The position numbers were made by a program, and so were the translations under genes. Of a stretch of DNA of 64,000 bases, positions 59,901 to 64,000 are shown in pieces (position 1 is the stretch's first letter; each line of letters starts with the position of its first letter). The stretch is from Poriferisodalis sp965208895 (lineage in GTDB: Bacteria > Actinomycetota > Acidimicrobiia > Acidimicrobiales > Poriferisodalaceae): the NCBI RefSeq assembly GCF_965208895.1, contig NZ_OZ242363.1, positions 4,030,001 through 4,094,000 on the forward strand, written 5' to 3'. The notes beneath the pieces were generated by a model that had not been told where the DNA came from, did no database searches, and worked only from the letters and a program-made list of their open reading frames with translations.

Positions 59901-61109
59901 GTCGGTGACGGTGGGCAGCGTGCCGCCGTGGCCGTAGCACGCCGGGCCGGGGTCGGCGCCCGCGCCCTGCGGCCCGACGAAGAGCAGTCCGGCCTCGTCG
60001 ACGCCCGCGATCGTGCCGCCGCCTGCGCCGATCGTGTGAATGTCGATCGCAGGTGTGGATACGTGATAGCCGGCGATCATGATGTCGTCGCGGGTGTCCA
60101 CCTCGCCGCCCGACATCAGCAGGACGTCGCAGGACGTGCCCCCGATCTCCATCGAGATCAGGTTTCCGGCCACCGCAGAGGTGTTCTCATCGTTGACGAG
60201 CGCGCTGTCGGTGGCGTCGCGGTACAGATTGAGCGCGCCGACGGCGGCGGCAGGGCCGCTGAGCAGCAGGTTCACGGGCCGCCCCGACACCTGATCGACC
60301 GAGGCGGCGCCACCGTTCGACTGCACCAGCAAGATGGCGTGACGCAACCCGGCCGCAGCGAGATCGTCGTTCAGCGAGCGCAAGTACGACACGATCTTCG
60401 GCGACAGCGAAGCGTTGACGACGGCGGTGGACGTGCGTTCGTACTCGCCCATGAGCGGCGAGACAGCGGCCGACGTCGTGATCCACGTGCCGTCCCACTG
60501 CTCGCTCACGGCTTCGGCGGCTGCTCGCTCGTGGGAGTCGTTCACGAACGAATTCATGAACGCAATGGCGATGGCCTCGACGTCGTGGCTGTCGAAGTGC
60601 TCCAGCACCGAACCGAGGCTGTCCACATCGAGCGGGGCGTGTTCGCTGCCGTCGGCGTCGATGCGCCCGCCCAGGGTTGCCCTCAGGTAGCGAGGCACGA
60701 GCACCGGGGCATACGGAGCGCGGTGGTTCCACTGGTCCTCGCGCAGGCCTCGGCGGATCTCCAGCGCGTCGCGGAACCCCTCGGTGGCGATCAGCCCGAC
60801 GGTGGCGCCTGTGCCTTCGAGCATGGTGTTGGTGGCCACCGTGGAGCCGTGGACGAACAGCGAGCAGTCAGCGAGCACGTCGCCCAGCGGCATGCCGAGG
60901 TCCACGGCGACGCGGGCGAGCGCAGCGTGAACTCCTCGACTCGGATCCGCCGGGACTGAGGGAACTTTCGCCACCCAGGTCGCGCCCTGCGCATCGGCCA
61001 GGACCAAGTCGGTGAAGGTGCCTCCGACGTCCACACCGATCCGCCAAGGCGCCGCGGGCCGCCTTTGGGCGCCGTCGGTGCCGTCGGCGTCGGTTGCGGG
61101 CGTTGTCAT
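56955..61109 (-). CDS. HyuA-HyuB fusion (hydantoinase/5-oxoprolinase-type)
   Basis: A 1384-residue ATP-dependent hydantoinase or oxoprolinase-type protein joining both subunits. HyuA part (about 20-690): IGVDVGGTFTDLVLAD, HGSTVATNTMLEG, EIGGTSCDV and the Zn/Gly-rich GAGGGTIAGVDEAGL then GADPGPACYGHGG. HyuB part (about 745 to end): GLDPIVLAVMQNRLDQISKHM, HTGGGGFAVRALL, LSDPYVAGGNHLPDW, RAHQSDIGGGIAGTY and the C-terminal GGGGWGDAF. A linker at 700-745 is Ala/Gly/Ser-rich. Within HyuB (about 864-900) a decapeptide repeats in tandem. Most bacterial homologues are split; fusions occur in eukaryote-like OPLAH. Start ATG 61109 is well supported. It is divergent from the aminotransferase. Confidence 0.9.
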   Translation of the reverse strand: MTTPATDADGTDGAQRRPAAPWRIGVDVGGTFTDLVLADAQGATWVAKVPSVPADPSRGVHAALARVAVDLGMPLGDVLADCSLFVHGSTVATNTMLEGTGATVGLIATEGFRDALEIRRGLREDQWNHRAPYAPVLVPRYLRATLGGRIDADGSEHAPLDVDSLGSVLEHFDSHDVEAIAIAFMNSFVNDSHERAAAEAVSEQWDGTWITTSAAVSPLMGEYERTSTAVVNASLSPKIVSYLRSLNDDLAAAGLRHAILLVQSNGGAASVDQVSGRPVNLLLSGPAAAVGALNLYRDATDSALVNDENTSAVAGNLISMEIGGTSCDVLLMSGGEVDTRDDIMIAGYHVSTPAIDIHTIGAGGGTIAGVDEAGLLFVGPQGAGADPGPACYGHGGTLPTVTDAQLILGRLRPGKSAGGTLDLDIDAAREAIRAHVAEPLGMAIEEAAAGIVEVVEQHLLSATEHISIERGHSPRRFTMVAAGGAGPMHGASVAAGLGCERVYVPRDAGALCAIGMLHSDVRQDFTRFLMGSLNELDPVEIDAGFDALRVQALDVMDGEGFVAEQVTLDCELELHHPGQLWTIRVPAYSDKASGIDAAAVRAAFETEYERLYGHVQTDGTIMVASLRLVARASTGDVATSQTAPAVGDPEPIETRSVWHGAFGWCDTPVFDGEVLRRGHAITGPALVEELTTTVVARPGDRLWVDANGDLFIDLAPADETAEGSASGDAAVSRSVQSGRTRSGSNGEAAAATDELGLDPIVLAVMQNRLDQISKHMGWVMTRTARSTIFSQSHDFSCYVTTPDGTLVANADGIPIHTGGGGFAVRALLKRYKGRINPEDVFLLSDPYVAGGNHLPDWVIARPVFVAREGERQHSVAREGERQHSVAREGEQQHSVAREGEHGDSTEDSGGEPTLVGFCCNRAHQSDIGGGIAGTYNPEATEIWQEGIRLPVMKLIEEGKVRDDLWELLLINCRTPELLDGDLLAMLGSTRIGAERVLGLVAELGVAPYLAYLDGVLTHGERRMRTAITALPDGSYYGEDRTDNDCFGPADIAVRVNMTVDGDEMTLDFTGTDPQIDGFKNSSLANTYSSVFLAVSSFFDTSIPRNEGTYRPVTIIAPQGSIVNALPPAPMTMNTVFVAHEIVIAVWQALAQADPDRACAAWSKTMHGHVAGRRDDGTTWVMYQWHAMATPGATAERDGFPQMGHLITLGGLDLPNLEFHEQMYPVRYVRHEQRCDNAGPGQRRGGTGVRYEADILEPAIWSFRAEGLDTPSGHGVRGGGTGGVGLEWIAPVDTDADGPTFVPPKYGIKRMGPARMIADTPGGGGWGDAFAREPDAVLRDVMDEVVSVEGARRDYGVVIGDDGRCVDAEATVRLRAVGRTAVPTD
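58411..58518. repeat. 30-bp tandem repeat inside the HyuB region
   Basis: Three full units (58411-58440, 58441-58470, 58471-58500) and a partial fourth, each with TCGCCC-TCT/TCA-CGGGCGA, a short dyad. They encode SVAREGERQH-like decapeptides in frame. The insert falls in a surface hairpin of HyuB, between PVF and GEPTLVGFC, so the fold is probably tolerated. Slight differences between units show it is not brand new. Confidence 0.9.
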
Positions 61110-61172
61110 CTGTTCAGTCTCGCACCCAAGGCCCTGCAATGACGCCTGAAGTCCGCCGCTGGCGGGCAAAAC

Positions 61173-61191
61173 CGGTCCCCTCAGGGGACCG
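61173..61191. promoter_or_regulatory. Perfect palindrome directly before the aminotransferase
   Basis: CGGTCCCC-TCA-GGGGACCG, 8-bp arms, ends at the base before ATG 61192 and lies in the 82-bp divergent gap to the hydantoinase fusion. It looks like an operator able to regulate both genes. If ATG 61192 is the start, the transcript must be leaderless or the site lies in the leader; otherwise the true start is nearer 61237. Confidence 0.5.
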
Positions 61192-62562
61192 ATGCCAGAC
61201 TTGGCAGATGTCTCAGCAGGCACAGCAAACGCCACCATGCAGATGACCGAGTCGGGACGATGGCCTACCGAGGCGTCTGCAGCGCTGTATGAGCGCGCGC
61301 GGCGCTCGATCACCGACGGCACGTCGCGAGACACCCTGCTGCGCAAGGGCGGGCACCCCATCTACGTCGATCACGGCGAGGGCGCGTGGGTAACCGACGT
61401 GGACGGCAACCGCTACCTCGACTGCAACAACAATTTCGCGTCGATCATCATCGGCCACGCCGATCCGACGATTGCCGCCGCGGTGCAGGCCCGCATGGCT
61501 CGAGGCACCGCCTTCTCGTTCCCCAATGACGCCGAAGTCGATCTGGCCGAACTGCTGTGCGGGCGTGTCGAGAGCTTCGAGCTCATCCGATTCTGCAATT
61601 CGGGTACCGAGGCGGTCATGGCTGCCCTCAAAGCCGCCCGCGCCTACACCGGGCGGCCGAAGGTCATCAAGGTCAAAGGTGCCTATCACGGCACCTATGA
61701 CCACGCGGAAGCCAGCCAGTCGCCCAATCCCACCAACTGGGGTGATGCGACGGCGCCGTCGACGGTGCGCTATGCCGCTGGTACGCCGGCGTCGGTCGAA
61801 GACGAGGTGGGCATCATCTCGTTCAATGACGCTGAGGGTGCCCGCGCTGCGATCCGCCGAAGCGGCGATCAGCTGGCGGCGGTGCTGCTCGACGTCATGC
61901 CGAACCGGGTGGGCATGCCCGTGATCGAACCGGAGTTCATCTCAGCAATCCGCGAGACCACGCGTGAGGTGGGCGCGCTGGTGGTGCTCGACGAGGTCAT
62001 CTCCTTCCGGCTGGGCTACAGCGGAGCGCAGACCCTGCTCGGCATCGATCCCGACATCACCACTGTGGCCAAGATCATCGGCGGCGGCTTTCCCGTCGGC
62101 GGTGTTGCGGGGCGCGAGGGGCCGATGTCGACGTTCGCACGTTCCGGCGGCAGTCGGGCCAAGGTGCCCTCGGGAGGGACATTCACGGCGAACCCCGTCA
62201 CCATGGCCGCTGGGCTCGCCACTATGAACCAGCTCGATCACGCTGCTTTCGTACGTTTGGACGACATGGGAGAAGCAGTCCGCAGCGGTCTGCGGTCAGC
62301 GATCTCCCGAGCCGGTGTGGACTGGCAGGTCACCGGTCGGGGGAGCCTGTTCAAGGTGCATCCCCACTCCCGACACATCCGCAACTACCGCGACGCGCAT
62401 CTCAGCAGCGACGAAGCCGCCGAAATCGAACGGTTCGAACACGACATCCAAGCGGGCGGCGTCTATCTGTCGGGCGGGGGCTTCGGCTGCCTCAGCTTGG
62501 CCATGACCGACGACGACATCGCTCACCTCCTCCGAGCCGCCGACGCCGCCTGGTCCAGCTGA
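61192..62562 (+). CDS. Class III aminotransferase (glutamate-1-semialdehyde aminomutase-like)
   Basis: A PLP enzyme of 456 residues from the first ATG (about 440 from 61237). DGNRYLDCNNNFASIIIGH is the N-terminal strand, FCNSGTEAVMAALKAARAYT the cofactor-phosphate loop, VVLDEVISFRLGY holds the PLP-ring Asp, and the lysine is in TTVAKIIGGGFPVGG. It resembles HemL-like aminomutases or aminotransferases acting on beta- or omega-amines rather than true HemL. The adjacent hydantoinase fusion could supply or consume its amino compound. Start choice is uncertain: a palindrome abuts ATG 61192. Confidence 0.88.
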   Translation: MPDLADVSAGTANATMQMTESGRWPTEASAALYERARRSITDGTSRDTLLRKGGHPIYVDHGEGAWVTDVDGNRYLDCNNNFASIIIGHADPTIAAAVQARMARGTAFSFPNDAEVDLAELLCGRVESFELIRFCNSGTEAVMAALKAARAYTGRPKVIKVKGAYHGTYDHAEASQSPNPTNWGDATAPSTVRYAAGTPASVEDEVGIISFNDAEGARAAIRRSGDQLAAVLLDVMPNRVGMPVIEPEFISAIRETTREVGALVVLDEVISFRLGYSGAQTLLGIDPDITTVAKIIGGGFPVGGVAGREGPMSTFARSGGSRAKVPSGGTFTANPVTMAAGLATMNQLDHAAFVRLDDMGEAVRSGLRSAISRAGVDWQVTGRGSLFKVHPHSRHIRNYRDAHLSSDEAAEIERFEHDIQAGGVYLSGGGFGCLSLAMTDDDIAHLLRAADAAWSS

Positions 62563-62868
62563 ATCTCAGGCCATTGCCGTATCCGTATGCCCAGCCCGCG
62601 TCCTCACTTCATGCCATACCAATCGCTCCCACTGGCGGCAGTGACTGAAGACCCCCAGTCAACGTGACCGGACTGTGGCAATGTCAGCGCCAGCCCATGC
62701 GACGCTGTTGACAACCATTCACCTCGGAGTCGTCGCCTGTCCGGCGTGATTGGCGCCCCAGCAGCCGACGAGGTGGCCCACCTGCGCCTAGAACGGCAAT
62801 ACCCCGGGCGCATACCACGAAGGTATTTGCGGCACCGGGGAATTGGGTTAAGCGTACGCTCACCCGCC

Positions 62869-63591
62869 GTGGAATTCAACCATCGAGTCGAGCAAGCAAT
62901 CTCGACGCCACGGTTCGGCACCTTCCGTCACCGAGCGTCGTCCGACGATCACGCCTGGGCGTTGTACCGATGGAACGTCGATCTGGCAGCGGCGGTCGCG
63001 CCACTCGCTGCGGACATTGAGGTGACGCTTCGCAACACGATCCACGTCCGCCTCGCAGATTATTTCGGTCGTGCCGACTGGTGGGCCTCAAGCTCGCTGA
63101 TGCTTGACGACATCACGGCTGCGATGCTGGCTGGTGTCGTCCGCAAGCATCAGAATAAGATTAGCAAGGGCACCATTGGACCCGGAAGGGTCATCGCTGA
63201 CTCCACGCTCGGTGTATGGGTGCACTTGTTGGGACGAGGTGGGCAAAGCGCACTCGGGCGCGCGATCGACTACGAAACGAATCTCTGGCGCCCGACACTT
63301 CGCTTCGGCTTCTCAAAGGGCACCACAACTGCATCAGGCCGCGAAGGGCGGCCCGCGCGAGCCGAGGTGCATAGTCGCACCGCACTGCTTCAGCGCCTTC
63401 GCAACCGGGCAGTGCATCACGAACCGATTCTCAATGGCATCCAGATCCCTGGTTCGAACAAGGTGGTCGCGCTCAATGAGGTGTGGGAGCAATCGCTCGA
63501 ACTCCTGCACTGGATGAGCCCGGACCTAGCCGAACTCCACCGAGGGCAGAGCGCCATGTTCGATCTGCTGCAGCGACGGCCTCAGCCATGA
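62869..63591 (+). CDS. Abi-like HEPN-domain protein
   Basis: A 240-residue protein of the Abi_2/AbiD-F-like group. HAWALYRWNVDLAAAVAPLA is the N-terminal helical start, DIEVTLRNTIHVRLADYFG follows and GVWVHLLGRGGQ is mid-protein. RLRNRAVHHEPI carries the R-N-x3-H motif of HEPN ribonucleases. The GTG at 62869 gives VEFNHRVEQ; the frame is open further upstream but without similarity. Abi-type HEPN proteins cleave RNA during phage infection. No antitoxin gene accompanies it. The 306-bp gap before it has an inverted pair AATACC/GGTATT (62800-62829) and nothing else recognisable. Confidence 0.75.
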   Translation: MEFNHRVEQAISTPRFGTFRHRASSDDHAWALYRWNVDLAAAVAPLAADIEVTLRNTIHVRLADYFGRADWWASSSLMLDDITAAMLAGVVRKHQNKISKGTIGPGRVIADSTLGVWVHLLGRGGQSALGRAIDYETNLWRPTLRFGFSKGTTTASGREGRPARAEVHSRTALLQRLRNRAVHHEPILNGIQIPGSNKVVALNEVWEQSLELLHWMSPDLAELHRGQSAMFDLLQRRPQP

Positions 63592-63662
63592 TGGCGAATT
63601 CGAGCGTTATCGGCGGCAATGGGATCTCCCGAACCGTCCCTGCTTCGGCCAACGGCGGGAGC

Positions 63663-63763
63663 ACTGCCTCGAATCGAAGGAAGTTGCGCTCCGGACGTGG
63701 TGGTAGCGCCGAGCGTGGTGGGTGTGAGCTGGAGTACTGCCTCGAATCGAAGGAAGTTGCGCT
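63663..63763 (+). repeat. Two-copy 28-bp direct repeat
   Basis: An identical 28-base sequence (starting ACTGCCTCGAATCG, ending AAGTTGCGCT) is at 63663-63690 and 63736-63763, with 45 bases between. It lies between the Abi-like gene and the IS982-type sequence. It might be a duplication scar from insertion; two copies do not make a CRISPR array. Confidence 0.8.
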
Positions 63764-63875
63764 AGGGGCCCCACAGCTAGATGGTTAGTTCCAAGGGGTG
63801 GGGTCCACCGCTGGTGGGGTGAGGGTGTCCAAGCTCGGGGTGTGTATTCACGCTTCGATCTTGGAGGTTCTCAGC

Positions 63876-64000
63876 ATGGGCCCGGACTCGGGTCACCCTC
63901 GCGACTGCACTGTATGTGAGGATCGACGACCTGCTCGCGCAGAACCCGCAGTGGGCGCCTTGGCGGCCCAGGGTGGGTTTCGCGCCGAAGCTGTCCGACG
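63876..64000 (+). mobile_element. IS982-type transposase, 5' part, cut by window edge and apparently frameshifted
   Basis: From about 63892 the frame reads TLATALYVRIDDLLAQNPQW then APWRPRVGFAPKLSD, the N-terminus typical of IS982 transposases (…IDDLL…WRP…G..PKLSD). A ribosome-binding site GGAGG (63863-63867) precedes ATG 63876, but that ATG is in another frame; a one-base indel between 63876 and about 63905 would join them. Therefore the copy may be inactive. A perfect CCACC-GCT-GGTGG hairpin at 63805-63817 lies near where the left end might be. The element continues beyond the window. Confidence 0.65.

Noticed and set aside
56835..60959. A 1374-codon open frame on the plus strand opposite the HyuA-HyuB fusion
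   Set aside because: It is antisense to a gene with clear domains, has no recognisable protein motif, and long antisense frames are expected in GC-rich DNA.
63663..63763. Possible CRISPR (28-bp repeat, 45-bp interval)
   Set aside because: Only two copies, no third repeat, and no cas genes. The interval is long for a spacer.

Overview
The window is GC-rich DNA with short intergenic gaps, many GTG starts and many 1-4 base stop/start overlaps. Gene content points to an actinomycete-like bacterium: ergothioneine genes egtB/egtD, a CysO-CysM pair, an SCO6745-type protein, luciferase-like flavin oxidoreductases, an N-terminally extended SmpB, and an enzyme set typical of uncultured or marine Acidimicrobiia. 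The class-level placement is an inference, since no rRNA or tRNA gene is visible.

Layout. 1-5114: egtB (cut by the window edge)-egtD, a nitroreductase 3' relic, an SCO6745-family protein, a dienelactone hydrolase and an enoyl-CoA hydratase. 5202-11407: a FitA/VapB-like and PIN toxin-antitoxin pair, a 44-bp palindrome, then a coupled pair encoding a DUF4143 ATPase and a 1399-residue NACHT-like NTPase with a C-terminal PD-(D/E)XK nuclease signature. 11496-14059: amidase and a DMT-type exporter. 14227-25369: AAA ATPase + PIN pair facing a type I restriction-modification operon (hsdM, two accessory genes, a duplicated hsdM 3' end, hsdS, hsdR), then an ATPase with a Cys/His tail. 25426-27786: hipBA bracketed by two relics of an alkyl-sulfatase C-terminus. 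27820-43347: a branched-chain-amino-acid-type ABC importer followed by RraA-like, GlcG-like, two LLM oxidoreductase, VOC dioxygenase-like, quinone reductase, HpaB-like monooxygenase and alpha/beta hydrolase genes. An AAA ATPase + DUF3226 (TOPRIM-like) pair interrupts this set at 37619-39380. 43542-53183: a secreted protein and housekeeping genes (smpB, cysO, cysM, rph, rdgB, clpP, rpe, thiolase). 53520-62562: a molybdenum hydroxylase large subunit, a hydrolase, a HyuA-HyuB fusion and a class III aminotransferase. 62869-64000: a HEPN-like Abi protein, a short direct repeat and the start of an IS982-type transposase.

How the parts relate. The core and catabolic genes look ordinary and intact. 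Between them are at least six putative defence or toxin modules. Several defence genes sit beside 3'-terminal fragments of unrelated genes (hsdM, alkyl sulfatase), and a nitroreductase fragment shows the same arrangement next to an SCO6745-family gene. This suggests repeated insertion or replacement next to gene 3' ends. The most novel candidate system is the DUF4143-ATPase / NACHT-like nuclease pair at 5958-11407. Two intergenic repeat families (three and two copies) lie in the core regions, and one copy supplies the start codon of smpB.
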